Assembly (NCBI GenBank): GCA_946811695.1
Contig: OX328124.1
Coordinates: 27,671,448-27,735,447, forward strand
DNA from: Gonocerus acuteangulatus
Taxonomy: Eukaryota > Arthropoda > Insecta > Hemiptera > Coreidae
Direction: 5' to 3'
Length of the DNA: 64,000 bases
Below the pieces are notes generated by a model that was not told where the DNA came from, did not search any database, and saw only the letters and a program-made list of their open reading frames with translations. Positions 31,783 to 42,905 of this stretch are shown piece by piece. The translations under genes were made by a program, and so were the position numbers. Positions within the stretch are counted from its first letter, which is position 1, and every line of letters starts with the position of its first letter.

Positions 31783-31820
<38 letters not shown>
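31516..31820. other. (TA)n, unique spacer, (TA)n
   Basis: (TA)n at 31516-31539 and 31788-31820 bracket 250 bp of unrecognised sequence. Confidence 0.7.
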
Positions 31821-31825
<5 letters not shown>

Positions 31826-32170
31826 AAAAATCAGTCCCGTAACAGGCCACGAAGGCCCTGAGGGGCAGATACTATAGAGGTATCTGATTCATGACCATAC
31901 GGCACACTAGGGAGATAGTGTGGTCAGTACTATGCTCCGGCCGCCTGATTTTCCCCTTGACTGCTTCGACTGCTAGAGTCATTAGCATCAACCAAGGTAC
32001 CCATTATTATATTAATTAAAGGCTGGGTTAGCCTAGGGACGGTCAGGGAGGCCGAATTCAACCCATGAACGAAGACACTAGAAGAAAAAATCTTTAGTGC
32101 TTGCTCGGGATTTGAACTCAGGCCTCCAGCTTATTAGTCCAGTGCTCTACCACTGAGCTAACCTCGCCCC

Positions 32171-32172
<2 letters not shown>
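31821..32172 (-). mobile_element. tRNA-derived SINE-B, copy 2
   Basis: Same structure as copy 1: A box 32160-32150, B box 32118-32108, shared body (GCCTAGGGACGGTCAGGGAG on the plus strand). Small differences such as ATCAACC for ACCC in the body make it an independent insertion or an older duplicate. (TA)n flanks both sides. Confidence 0.85.

Positions 32173-32223
<51 letters not shown>
32173..32223. repeat. (TA)n microsatellite
   Basis: Pure TA against the 5' end of SINE-B copy 2. Confidence 0.95.
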
Positions 32224-32228
<5 letters not shown>

Positions 32229-32465
32229 CTAAAGAAATCATTTCCAGTAGGTAGGATCGATGAAGACTTCATACATATTTTTTTGAAGTGCAGAAGCCTA
32301 ACTGCAAGAAAAATGTTTTAGAAATTTTCCATTAAAAAACCGATTCAGTAGCAAAGTTGCTAAAGTGATTCAGCTCTGAGATGCCTTTGTTGAAAATAGG
32401 ACAGAACGCGTACGTGACTTTTACATCAAAGTAGTATTCGTCTAAATTCTCCTTGACAGAAAAAA
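32224..32465 (+). pseudogene. Possible LINE ORF2 C-terminal scrap
   Basis: From 32235 the frame reads GRIDEDFIHIFLKCRSLTAR before a stop at about 32320. An acidic pair followed by H-x3-x-C is the pattern of the last half of the C-terminal zinc motif in several LINE clades. The following ~130 bp could be read in other frames as a decayed tail, ending at an A-run at 32461-32474 that could be its poly(A). Assignment is tentative. Confidence 0.4.
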
Positions 32466-33362
32466 AAAAAAAAATTACCGGCGGGACTTGAAAGATATAT
32501 TGGACTCATGAAGCCAAAATCCTGTGTGATCTCGACCCTTTTATAAAAAAAACAACTAAAATCACAGGAGATGAATCAGCGATTCTCCTGGCGCTTGAAA
32601 CCTCGACTCTGGGAAGGAATAAGAATTTCACGTCGTATTCTTCTGAACCTTTGAATAAGCTTTTTTTTCCCTAAAAAAAAAAAAAATTGATCGAGTTCAG
32701 TAAAAAATATTTTTAAAAGGTTTGTTGTTGTTACATAGGCGTATATTGGTAGATCTATGCAACGATGGACAAAATTGACTCTTCATTCAATCATATTAGG
32801 TTACATTTTATTTCAGAGCTTTTTCACTGTTTATTTAAATGAAATAACGAATTTATTTTGGGGTCAATAAACAAAAAAATTATTAATGATTGGTCATAAA
32901 CAGTATTTAGTTTTGAAACCAATCTTTAGCTTTTTGTAAAATATATTAGGTCCAAAATATCAAAGAAGAAAATCACATAGAATACTAAATGACATTTGAG
33001 GAATTGCAAGTAGTTTTGAAACATGAATATGAAGATTTGAAATGTTTCAAATATATATTTGAATATTTTGTGATTCTATTTAATTTTGATAATACTGAAG
33101 GCGGAATTCCTTATAACATATAATAATACTTGTTCAAAAATTGACTGCAGAATAAAAATTATTAGGAAATGAAAATGCCACACAAATCTGCAACTGATTT
33201 TTCGAAAACTCGTATTTGAATCAGAATATCCACATTCGCGGAAAGCTTCATGTCGTCTTATTTTAATTTTTGGCCCAAAACATTGTTTTCAGTCTTTGTA
33301 CCCCATGATGAAGTTCATGAAGTCGAAATTCCGTGCACAGCTCACGGATCTCAAACATCTTA
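32466..33362. other. AT-rich DNA, nothing recognised
   Basis: A-runs at 32461 and 32675; no gene or repeat partner was seen. Confidence 0.45.
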
Positions 33363-33405
33363 CAAAAAAGTCCGACTCGCAGGAACTGCGTCATCGTAGC
33401 GCGGT
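33363..33405 (-). repeat. Dispersed GACGCAGTT motif, minus-strand copy
   Basis: On the minus strand it reads CGATGACGCAGTTCCTGCGA then GTCGGACTTTTTTG, the best-preserved copy of this family in the window. Confidence 0.8.
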
Positions 33406-33479
33406 TCCCTTCTTATCACTAGTCTCATTCGGAAAGATTAAAATAGAAACAGTAATTATTTTGGTTCAACCTACCTTTA

Positions 33480-33600
33480 AAACCAATCACCTTTAAAATG
33501 GTTTCATTCGTTTTCCTTCGGATTGCGTCAAGAGGTCAACCTTGTAAGCCAGGTTCCTGCCTATGGAAAGAGGGAGGAACCGCGCTCAAACTATAGAATT
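33480..33600 (+). repeat. Dispersed repeat (family C), copy 2
   Basis: AAAATGGTTTCATTCGTTTT and CCTATGGAAAGAGGGAGGAA with CGCGCT match the 28.0-28.3 kb copy. Confidence 0.65.
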
Positions 33601-35125
33601 TTGGATATAGTCTTGTATATCTAGAAAGCGTTTGGGAAATCGTATCATGCATTCGATAGCTTATTGTATTTTCTTCAAACACGGTTCTTATGCGATTTTT
33701 TATTGAGAGATCTCATTCGGAGGTATCAGTATTTGAAGGAAGTAATTTCCGCTCAGGATGCTGTGAGTTTCTAGTTGTTGCACCTAATTTATTGGTTTTA
33801 TTTTCAGCTTCGCAATTTTAGTGATGAGCTCATGATGGAGGAAGTGTTTTCAGTCTAGTCAAAAAAAAAATAAATAAATAAATAAAAATAAATAAAAAGA
33901 CCACCAAAAACTAAATTAAAAAAAAATAAAATGAAAAAAAAACCAGATAAAATAAAAAACAACAGCAACAAGAATTAAATAAACTAATTTGAGTATCTAA
34001 CTGTACTCGACTAATTGCTTATTGGTAAATATATAATATCGTCGATACAAATGCAAAGTAACGAATGTGAAAAAATGCATCTTTCATTGTTAATCTTTAG
34101 TAATTTCTCCTGGACTTATGTACGGCAAATTCTTGAATCTTAGATCACTCTATTAAAGGGAAAGTATTCCACTATCAAAAGGTCAAATCTGCCGAATATT
34201 TGACTGTCCAAAAAAAAAGTTATGAATAAATGCTTTTCCACTCTGAAAAGTGATGATTTTCACATTCGAAACTCTGCATTTGTAGCGACGATATATGCCT
34301 ATTTATATAGTAAACCGGAACTCGAATGCCACACATGCATAGTCATGACAAAAAAAAATTGATAAATTATAACAACATTACAGAAAAAAGGAATGATGTA
34401 AATTAATTAGAGTTAATTTAAGGTTTATATTTTGTTATATAAGTTGAGTTTCTTAAAGATCTTTTGTTGCACCTAAAGATCTTTTGTTGCACCTAAAGAT
34501 CTTGCTTCACTTTGAGATTTAATTTGACAATTTTCACGATATTCAAAGACTCAAAATTAACTGTTTCTAACATAAGCTTTCTAAATGGCGCTAGAGATAC
34601 AAACGAAAACGCGCTAAGATGATGCAGTTCCTGCAAGCCGAAAGTTATAATTTTTATTAATACGAGCTAATTTTATTTTTATTTTAAAAGCACACCTTAA
34701 GATTTCATTTATTTACATAATCATTTGACAACGTTTCAGCCATCAGGTCATTTTCAAATTCTATAAAGAAATATAAAGTAAGTGTTGCAATAAAAATAAC
34801 CCTCTTATTAAATAATTTATACTAATATAACCCTATGTCAATAATTTATACTTTAGTTTACCTTAATACTCGCAGCCTCTTTTTTAAAACTTTTAAATTT
34901 AGACCTTGTCATCCTGGCAGTCTTCCCATAAAAACTAAACATTAAAACTTTAAAATTGCTATTATCACTTATACTTATACTACTATAATTACATTATTAA
35001 AATCTTACATCATATTTTATAGGTATATTATAATTCTTAATCACAGCCATTTATTTTTATATCCCCCAACATTGCCAAGAATCTTTCATGATCTAAAAAA
35101 CTTATCAATGCCTATCATCATATAT
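33601..35125. other. Non-coding DNA with scattered repeats
   Basis: 34464-34505 carries a 20-bp unit (CTAAAGATCTTTTGTTGCAC) about 2.3 times. 34598-34646 is a plus-strand dispersed-motif copy (ACGCGCTAAGATGATGCAGT). 34731-34750 on the minus strand reads CCTGATGGCTGAAACGTTG, a shortened Penelope-like scrap. No gene was seen. Confidence 0.5.
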
Positions 35126-36563
35126 GAATCGATCCATGCAAAAACAGCTTCAGTCCATTTTTTTCCAAATATGAGTTAGTGATGGATTCGTTTTCTCTGA
35201 CGGTAACTACACATTTCTATGTTAAGAGGACTTTAGTCCAATACGTTGTTGCCATAGAAACACATGTAGCAAAAAAATTCATTAACGGCATTGTAGCACA
35301 TACCTTTCGTTTACGCCAAGGTCTTCAGTCTCCAGTGTTCCCTCCTAATCCTGCCTACCCAGGAGGGAAGGTCCCCATCAAGCAGAACTAAATTGAAGAC
35401 ATTAAGAAGTTGATGCCATACGTTTCAGGAGAGTACAAGAATTTTTACTATGAAATATTGGGTTGGCCAACAACTAAAAACATAGATAAAGAAGTTAAAG
35501 ACGATTAAGCATTACATTACTCATTGTATGAACATTATATCATGCAAATATTTCTTACATATTGTACCATTGATAATAAACTGTTACTCAATATATCCTA
35601 CAATGTGTTTTACATTATATTAGACCTTATATTTTGCAAGGAGGTACTCCTTAGGCTATTCCATGCAAGAAGAGCTTCAGTCCAAGCACTATTATTATAT
35701 TTTAATAATATAATGCATTTATTAGTAATAACCAATGTTTCATATATTACTTGTGTCAGTATGGGGTACTCAGAGAAAAATAAGGTAAAAATGCAGTTTC
35801 CCGCCCTCCAAACTGATTTCTTTCAAACTTTGCACAATAACGTATTTTGATGCACTAAACACGAATACGATAAAAAAAAAACAAAAAAAAACGTCGGATT
35901 TAACTAGGAAAGAACTTATTAAGCACTTAAGTTCACTGTTGTGCAGGTTATGAGAGCTATTAATTATAGCGAGTTGGATTGACTGGGGTTTTGTTATCTT
36001 CTTGAGCGAGCGGAAACGCATAGAACGTATGCCCTTAAGCGACAGGTGAGGATGCCCTTAAAATTAACAATTTTTTCGAATAAATGGTTTCTGAACATTT
36101 CAAATGAGAGTTCTCTGTTTCCCAATGTTATATATCTGCGCATGCGCGTGTTTACAAATACGCTGATGATGCCTAGTTTTATAACCTTCCTAACTTTAGT
36201 GCTTAATATTATATTCTATTAATTTTAGCGAGTTGGATTGACTGGGGTTTTGTTATCTTCTTGAGCGAGCGTAGCGTAAATTTAGTTGTTAACATTAGCT
36301 CTCATAACCTTCATAACAGTGAACTTAAGTGCTTAATAACTTCTTTCCTAGTTAAATCCGACGTTTTTTTTTATTTTATCGTATTCGTGTTTAGTGCATC
36401 AAAATACGTTATTGTGCAAAGTTTGAAAGAAATCGGTTTGGAGGGCGGGAAACTTCATTTTTACCAAAAATAAAATAGCACAATAATAAAACAAATGAAG
36501 GGTGTAGACAGTTTTTTCTCGTTTTCTCAAAACTACTGAAGCTCTTTTTGCATGGATCGATTC
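35126..36563. mobile_element. DNA transposon with GAATCGATCC terminal inverted repeats
   Basis: The left end GAATCGATCCATGCAAAAAC and right end (reverse complement) GAATCGATCCATGCAAAAAG match over about 30 bp. Flanks are ATAT on both sides, compatible with a 4-bp duplication. A third internal end-like phrase (CCATGCAAGAAGAGCTTCAG at 35660) shows nesting. Inner sequence 35790-36010 is repeated inverted at 36220-36460. The MITE at 56951-57222 shares the ends and ~100 bp of subterminal sequence, so it is a deletion derivative of this family. Superfamily not assigned. Confidence 0.8.
35179..35508 (+). pseudogene. Coding remnant inside the GAATCG transposon
   Basis: The open frame 35179-35391 and its in-frame continuation to 35508, across one TAA at 35389-35391, reads LRQGLQSPVFPPNPAYPGG, then IEDIKKLMPYVSGEYKNFYY and ends KEVKDD. 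The latter part looks like genuine protein (amphipathic, charged, PYVSGEY), and the same frame holds on both sides of the stop. I do not recognise the family. It may be part of the element's own protein or a captured host exon. The N-terminal ~40 codons overlap terminal repeat sequence and are probably not original coding. Confidence 0.45.
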
Positions 36564-37310
36564 ATATATATATATATATAAAACATTCAATATATTTTTA
36601 AAAATAAAATAAATATAATCCACTAAAACACCTTCATATTTTGTATTTTTTTTTGTTTATAAAAAAAGACAATTTATGTTTATTTTTAAGAGCTAATTTT
36701 GAGTATTAAATGGGAATAGATAGTATTATCTGAATGATGTTTTGAATGGAGGAAGTTGTATGAATGCTGATGTATGCAGGTTGAATATTTTCCAACGGAC
36801 TTGTTGTAGTTGTTTATAATTCAACAACAGGCTGGTATCAATATGCCGTTGGGGTATCTTCAAAACAACACGCCTCAACAACATCTCAACATTTCCTAAT
36901 ACACTCTTCATGGGTGTATGATTTATTTTGTGTAGCATTTCTTGCTTTATTCCTTTTCGTTTTAAGTTGCCTACATACATATACAGAAAATTAATATTAA
37001 TTTTGGTAGGAAGCCTACATATTTAGGAGAATAACTACTGTTTCATTTGACCACCTAAATGGTTTGTAAACTACCTAATTTTTAGTAAAATACCTAAATA
37101 TTTATAAAATTAAGTCATTATGACTATAAGTAAGTAGATAAGAGATGAAAATCTTGTCTTCCTTACTGATAATGATCAAGAAATTAATTTCCTCAACACA
37201 CTTAATTGCAATAATAGACATACGAATATAAGAATATCTATATATATTAAGGAAATACTAAGGTGCCGGTCATTTCTTTTAAATGAATACAAGTTTTCTT
37301 ATTATTTGTA
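36564..37310. other. AT-rich DNA
   Basis: Repeated CCTAAAT and CCTAATT phrases at 37010-37105 resemble the neighbouring AGGCAT array. No coding motif was seen in the 84-codon minus-strand frame. Confidence 0.4.
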
Positions 37311-38150
37311 GCATCAGGCAATGTATAGACTTCCTAGGCATTATATGCGATGCCTAAATCCAGCCGGCAGTGTATTCAATAATGCACATTTTATACTTTC
37401 CCTAGGCATTTTATAGAATGCCTAGTGTGTTTTAGGCAAAGTATGAAATCAGGCAATGTATAGACTTCCTAGGCATTATATGCGATGCCTAAATCCAGCC
37501 GGCAGTGTATTCAATAATGCACATTTCATACTTTCCCTAGGCATTTTATAGAATGCCTAGTGTGTTTTAGGCAAAGTATGAAATCAGGCAATGTATAGCC
37601 TGCCTAGGCATTATATGCGATGCCTAAATCCAGCCGGCAGTGTATTCAATAAAGCACATTTCATACTTTCCCTAGGCATTTTATAGAATGCCTACTGTGC
37701 TTAAGGCAAAGTATGAAATCAGGCAATGTATAGCCTGCCTAGGCATTATATGCGATGCCTAAATCCAGCCGGCAGTGTATTCAATAATGCACATTTCATA
37801 CTTTCCCTAGGCATTTTATAGAATGCCTAGTAGGCATTGCCTACTGTGCTTTGGACAAAGTATGAAATCTAGCATTGCATAGAATGCCTAGGCATTATAT
37901 GCATTGCCTAAATCCAGCAGGCAATGTATTCAATAATGCACATTTCATACTTTCCCTAGGCATTTTATAGAATGCCTAGTAGGCATTGCCTACTGTGCTT
38001 TGGACAAAGTATGAAATCTAGCATTGCATAGAATGTCTAGGCATTATATACATTGCCTAAATCAAGCAGGCAATGTAATCAATAAAGCACATTTCATACT
38101 TTCCCTAGGCATTTTATAGAATGCCTACTGCGCTGTAGGAGTGCCTAGCG
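37311..38150. repeat. 135-150-bp tandem array rich in AGGCATT palindromes, 6 units
   Basis: AGGCAATGTATAG (or AGCATTGCATAG) starts at 37316, 37451, 37586, 37721, 37871 and 38020: three 135-bp steps, then two of about 150 bp. Each unit contains CCTAGGCATT, CTAGGCATTTTATAGAATGCCTAG and GCATTATATGCGATGC, self-complementary phrases able to form hairpins. The longer units gain a TAGGCATTGCCTA insert. Confidence 0.93.
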
Positions 38151-38163
38151 GCGGGCGGCGATA

Positions 38164-38382
38164 GTGTGGCTGAGTGGGGCCTTCATGTTACAACGTGCTG
38201 GCCACACCCGATCAAGAAACAGCACTCCGAACTACTGCTACAACCCATCATCAGGCAGCGGGCAAGAGTTAATGATGTGTTCATGTAAGACCAAGTGGTG
38301 GACAAAAAAGTGTAAATGTGTAAAAGAGCAAAGAAACTGCAATTCTAAGTGTCACAATTGTCAGCCCTGCTCCAACAAGTAG
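38164..38382 (+). CDS. Cysteine-rich (CXC-like) reading frame, possible exon or TE remnant
   Basis: The 72-codon frame begins within G+C-richer sequence directly after the AGGCAT array. Cysteines fall at 25, 39, 41, 50, 52, 59, 63, 66 and 69 in a CSCK..CKCVK..C..C..C pattern like the CXC zinc-binding motif of tesmin/TSO1-type and some transposon-encoded proteins. Where a Cys is usual, residues 45-46 are Trp-Trp. It ends CSNK then TAG; shortly after comes AAGCAGGTAAATA, a donor-like site at about 38391. The start codon is uncertain, since upstream frame is also open in part and an exon is possible. The function is not known. Confidence 0.45.
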   Translation: MWLSGAFMLQRAGHTRSRNSTPNYCYNPSSGSGQELMMCSCKTKWWTKKCKCVKEQRNCNSKCHNCQPCSNK

Positions 38383-38605
38383 CTCCAAGCAGGTAAATAA
38401 CAATCACAGTTTATAAACCTTATGGAATAAATTGTTTGCTGCACTAAAGGAGCTAGTTTTTAACCAATTTTCGGGTTATTCACATTGCCTAGGTAATGTG
38501 TATACAGTAAGTTCAAAACCTTCCCTTAATTTTATACAATGCCAAATAAGCAACAGGCATTCTATAGAATACCTAAGCATTTTAAACAATGCGTACGCAA
38601 TATAT
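38383..38605. other. Degraded AGGCAT-type sequence
   Basis: TTGCCTAGGTAATG, CAATGCCAAATAAG and AGGCATTCTATAGAATACCT show the array extended further right before decay. Confidence 0.55.
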
Positions 38606-38705
38606 TTACAGTGATTTTCGTGATCCATGGGTCGTTAAACGTGAAATGTTCTAGTCGGCACTTCCGGATTTGCATCATGATGTCAACCTCATATGCCAGT
38701 TTCCA
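38606..38705 (+). repeat. Dispersed repeat (family C), copy 3
   Basis: ATTTTCGTGATCCATGGGTC, CGTGAAATGTTCTAGTCGGC and ACTTCCGGATT match the centre of copy 1. Confidence 0.6.
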
Positions 38706-39246
38706 CCTTAAGAGACACCAGACCTGGGAAGTAAAAATTTACCTCAAAAGCATGAATTAAATTTTTAGACCTAATTGCTTCGGTGTCAAGAAACCAATAA
38801 CATGTGGAAAAGTGTTTAATTAACGGAAGCAAGATTTGGAATTTGGATTGAGTTTTAAGTATTCTGTCCTCCAATTCCTGTTTCCACGGTATCCTATTAA
38901 TTCCTGTATCAATTCTCCTCCTAATATCCTCCATGTGGACTAATCGCCTCCAATTCTCGCCGAATGTCGTGGAGGGCTCCAAGCCAAGATGACCTTCCTT
39001 CCACGTGGCAATCCTTATCTACATCTTCTCTTCACATCATTTCCCTGTCTATCTTACTTCCTCTACTCCTAAACATCTATTCCTCGTCACATCCGCTCTA
39101 TAATCTATCTGATTTTGTTCGAGAATTTTCATTATTTATTTATGAATTATCTGTTTAGCAACGTAGAACTTTCTTATGTTCTATGATGAACATGGATGAT
39201 ATCAGTGTCCGTTCATGTATGGTGGTATTAACCTTTTCTGATTGTG
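38706..39246. other. Non-coding DNA
   Basis: A C+T-rich stretch at 38990-39100 has no recognised content. Confidence 0.4.
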
Positions 39247-41057
39247 CACGGAGAAAAAAAAAAACAGCCTGCCGGCAGCCTGAAAACAGTGACTCAGTGC
39301 CAGTATTTTGAAATAGGACATTTTAGTCTAAAATAGGATTCCACATATTTCAGCCTAAAATAAGATTCCACTAGTTAGAGTGCCCGCACTTTATAATAGA
39401 GTGCTGGAATGCTAATTCTGCATCCTATAGTAGAGTTCTCACACCCAAAGCTAGCATCCAACAATAGAGTGCTAGCACTCTACTTTCAAGTGCGTACAGA
39501 GAGATGACTTTATTATGTGGATAAAAAAGAACAAAGGTAAATTCAGAGTAATAATAATGAGACTTTATTTGGGTGTAATTTACATATACACTTCTTAACA
39601 AGTAGATATTTACAAGTAGGTATGAGGTATACACTTTTTAACAAATATAGATATTTACAAGTATTAGGTATTAGGTACAATGTACTTATGAACAATATTG
39701 AACAAGTAGGTCTAGAAATAAAATATTTTTTTTTGTTTTCATGACACTTATAGCCGCATTCATAAAGCCGAAGACAGTTGATTTCAGCATCTGTTCAAAC
39801 AGAAACAAAAATAAATTTTTATTAATAACAAAAGAAAAGTTGATGTTGTGTTTTAAATTAAAAATAAACATAAATAGGCATTTTTTCTAGTTTAAAATGT
39901 CGCAGTAAATTCAAAGCTGCCAGGGAATTACAAAATAAATATAAAATAAGGTTTTTGTCTATGGATATGATCATAAATGAAGGAACTCTAGAAACAGAAT
40001 GGACACCAAAATAAAAGTCTACTAATACAATTTTGAACTAATATTCTAGCCGTATTCTAGGAACGTATACAAAAAGACTTCCATCATTTCTCAGCTTACC
40101 AGGCATATTGAACTCCATCTTCAGTTGGTTCTATACCCGCAGCTCCATGTTATATTAAGGGAATATATTCTTGAAATACAAACACAACTTTCTTCATTCT
40201 ATTGTATTTAACATCTGTTTTTAAATTTAATAATAAAAACAAGAGCCTGAACTCTGTTCTAGCGGTACAATCTGCATCCTGCTTTAGGCTTCCAATACCT
40301 GCTGTCTTATATAGGATTCCTTAACTAAAAAGGAACTTAAATGTAGAATGCATACAGGCTCTTGTTTTTATTATTACATTTAAAAACAGATGTTAAATAC
40401 AATAGAATGAAGAAAGTTGTGTTTATATTTCAAGAATATATTCCCTTAATATAACATGGAGCTGCGCGTATAGAACCAACTGAAGATGGAGTTCAATAAG
40501 CCTGGTAAGCTGAGAACTGATGGAAGTCTTTTTTTATACGTTCGTAGAATACGGCTAGAATATTAGTTCAAAATTATATTAGTAGACTTTTATTTTGGTG
40601 TCCATTCTGTTTCTAGAGTTCCTTCATTTATGATCATATCCATAGACAAAAACCTCATTTTATATTTATTTTGTAATTCCCTGGCAGCTTTGAATTTACT
40701 GCGACATTTTAAACTAGAAAAAATGCCTATTTATGTTTCTTTTTAATTATATAAAACACAACAACAACAACTTTTCTTTTATTATTAATAAAAATTTCTT
40801 TTTGTTTCTGTTTGAACAGATGCTGAAATCAACTGTCTTCGGCTTTATGAATACGGCTATAAGTGTCGTGAAAACAAAAAAAAATATTTTATTTCTAGAC
40901 CTACTTGTTCAATATTGTTCATAACTACATTGTACCTAATACCTAATACCTATTTTAGACAAAAATGTCCTATTTCAAAATACTGGCACTGAGTCACAGT
41001 TTTCAGGCTGCCGGCAGCCTGAAAGTAGATGCGAGCAGCCTGTTTTTTTTCTCCGTG
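39247..41057. mobile_element. 1.8-kb foldback/TIR transposon, CACGGAGAAAAA ends
   Basis: The left end CACGGAGAAAAAAAA and the right end, inverted, CACGGAGAAAAAAAACAGG enclose arms that match over most of their length. Landmarks are GCCTGCCGGCAGCCTGAAAA/(inverted) 41000-41025, CATTCATAAAGCCGAAGACA/40838-40857 and GGGAATATATTCTTGAAATA/40426-40445. The centre lies near 40290-40300. A 300-bp block in the left arm (about 39345-39650, with GAGTGCTAGCACTCT phrases) has no partner. The two 61-63-codon frames at 39686 and 40733 are the same arm sequence on opposite strands. No transposase and no clear target duplication were seen. Confidence 0.88.
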
Positions 41058-42130
41058 TGGCACGAAAAAAAAACCTACCATCGTTGATTTCTCTCTTTAA
41101 GATTGTCAGTACTTCTAAAGAGGGTTGTCAAAATTGAGGCCGATCTTTGATGACATTTGCCAGGAAGTTTATTCCTCCCTTATTGCCGGGAAGTTTAACT
41201 TCAAAAATGGCAGCGATCTTTATATAAAATGGCAGACCTAAAGCTCTTATCGCCAAAGGTGCGAGGAGTCACAATAAATAAATATATAAATAAATTTTTG
41301 AAATTTATCCTTTTTTAGAACATTGAAACCACTTGTGGTGACTAATCTTTATTTGAGATTGGATTAGAATTTTAAATTTTACTCAAAATATCGAAACAAT
41401 ATATTTATTAACTGTATCTATTCCAAGCTTTTACTCAGATAATAACGCTATGGAAACCTGCTCAGATGACGCAGTTTCTGCGAGTTGGACTTTTTATCGT
41501 TCAATTAAAGAGAAATTGCTCTACATTTGTGTTTTACTCATCTATGTTTGTATGAGCGGTCCCAAATGCTGTAACGGCGTATCCAATGAGTGATTAATGA
41601 TTCCGAACAGCTCATAGCTGGGTAAAACTATTATTATTATTTTTTTTTTTTTTTATTTTTTTTTTGTTTTTTTTTTACTATTATTATAATAATAAAAAAA
41701 ACAACAACAAAAAAACAAGCTGTCAAACAACTCATTGCGAGTCGGTGACGTAACAGATGTATAAGAAACCCCCTTTTAAACAAATAATCAGAATACATTG
41801 GAAACGCAATAATAAGACCTTAAAACAGATAAATTTACAAATAAATAAGCTGAAATATTTCCCATCTAAATGTAAATATTTGATAAAAATTGAATATTAA
41901 TGTTGAATTTGATATTGCAGTCAATTAGAAAGGTGTCCTGAATTTAAGCGGTGGACAAATAAAATGCCATAATTACTATATCTAATGTATAACGAAATCT
42001 TAAATTTTATAATACTAACTAATTATAAAAGTAATTGGTAATAATAACAATAATTTTAAACATTGCTGTTGTTTGATATGTATTAATTTGGAGAGTGACT
42101 ATATTCATTAAACGTGTGAGCGTACCATTA
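41058..42130. other. Non-coding DNA
   Basis: A dispersed-motif copy lies at 41455-41498 (AGATGACGCAGTTTCTGCGA, plus). Low-complexity A/T blocks fill 41630-41715. No gene was seen. Confidence 0.5.
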
Positions 42131-42387
42131 GCGGAGTAAGGGGGGGGGCTGCAGCCCCCCCCCGAAATTTTGATTTGATCGGTAAAAATTTCATAAAACC
42201 CTTAAAAATAAATTAAATAAGATTATTTAGTTCATAAAACATATTCTATTTTGGCAGTAATAGCGTTTAAGTTGGCTAAAACTCTTCCAAGATCGAAATT
42301 GTTAGTATTCCATACGCCGGAAATGGCCCCAGCCCCCCCGAAATTTTCCCAGCCCCCCTCCGAAATTATTTTCTACATACGCCCATG
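42131..42387. mobile_element. MITE, diverged copy of the 59.9-kb element
   Basis: GAAATTTTGATTTGATCGGT, AAATTAAATAAGATT and CCGGAAATGGCCCCAG match 59897-60150 in order and orientation. The right end CATACGCCCATGG is kept; the left end is changed to GCGGAGTAAGGGGGGGGG. A G-run meets a C-run (GGGGCTGCAGCCCC) near the left end. Confidence 0.8.
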
Positions 42388-42666
42388 GAGCGTACCGAGT
42401 GAAAGTATTTATTTAATTAGCGTGAAATCCGTGTACGTATGAATATTATTAGTAATATAGGGTGTCGGGAAATCATTGCTGGGTTTAATGTTTTCATTAA
42501 ATGACTTTTCCGGATAATAACCTGTTAATGTTTGAAAATTTATTTTCTTTTATGTAAGTCTTCATTTATAATACACTGCCAAACAGAATTGTATGTTTAC
42601 CTGTGTAGTACCTGTGAGTAGCTTTGATATAATCCAGTTTGTACTAAAATGCCTTATTCCGTTTTA
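42388..42666. other. Spacer
   Basis: AT-rich; nothing recognised. Confidence 0.4.
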
Positions 42667-42905
42667 GCACTTTCCTCCGAAGGGAAGTAGCTATTGAGGT
42701 TGCACTCATGACGGAATTTTGAGAAAAAAATCTTCAAATCGTTATCCATCCTACCTAGTAGACACTGAAAATGTCCCCCATTAAAATTTATATATATATA
42801 TATATATATTTGATGTTAATTTTTCGTCACTGGGATCATATTTTTTGGATGGAACGGCATTTTTCTCCAGCGGTGGTACTCCTCCTCACTTCTTCCAGGA
42901 AGGTA
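42667..42905 (+). mobile_element. Family X, 5' part with (TA)n
   Basis: AGCACTTTCCTCCGAAGGGA, GTAGCTATTGAGGTTG, CCTACCTAGTAGACACTGAA, a short (TA)n, then the TTCGTCACTGGGATCAT..GGAACGGCATTTTTCTCC block also found at 45.39 kb. It stops at about 42905 without the 3' end. Confidence 0.82.

Noticed and set aside
34734..34746. Hammerhead ribozyme
   Set aside because: CTGATGG and GAAA are separated by two bases, leaving no room for stem II.
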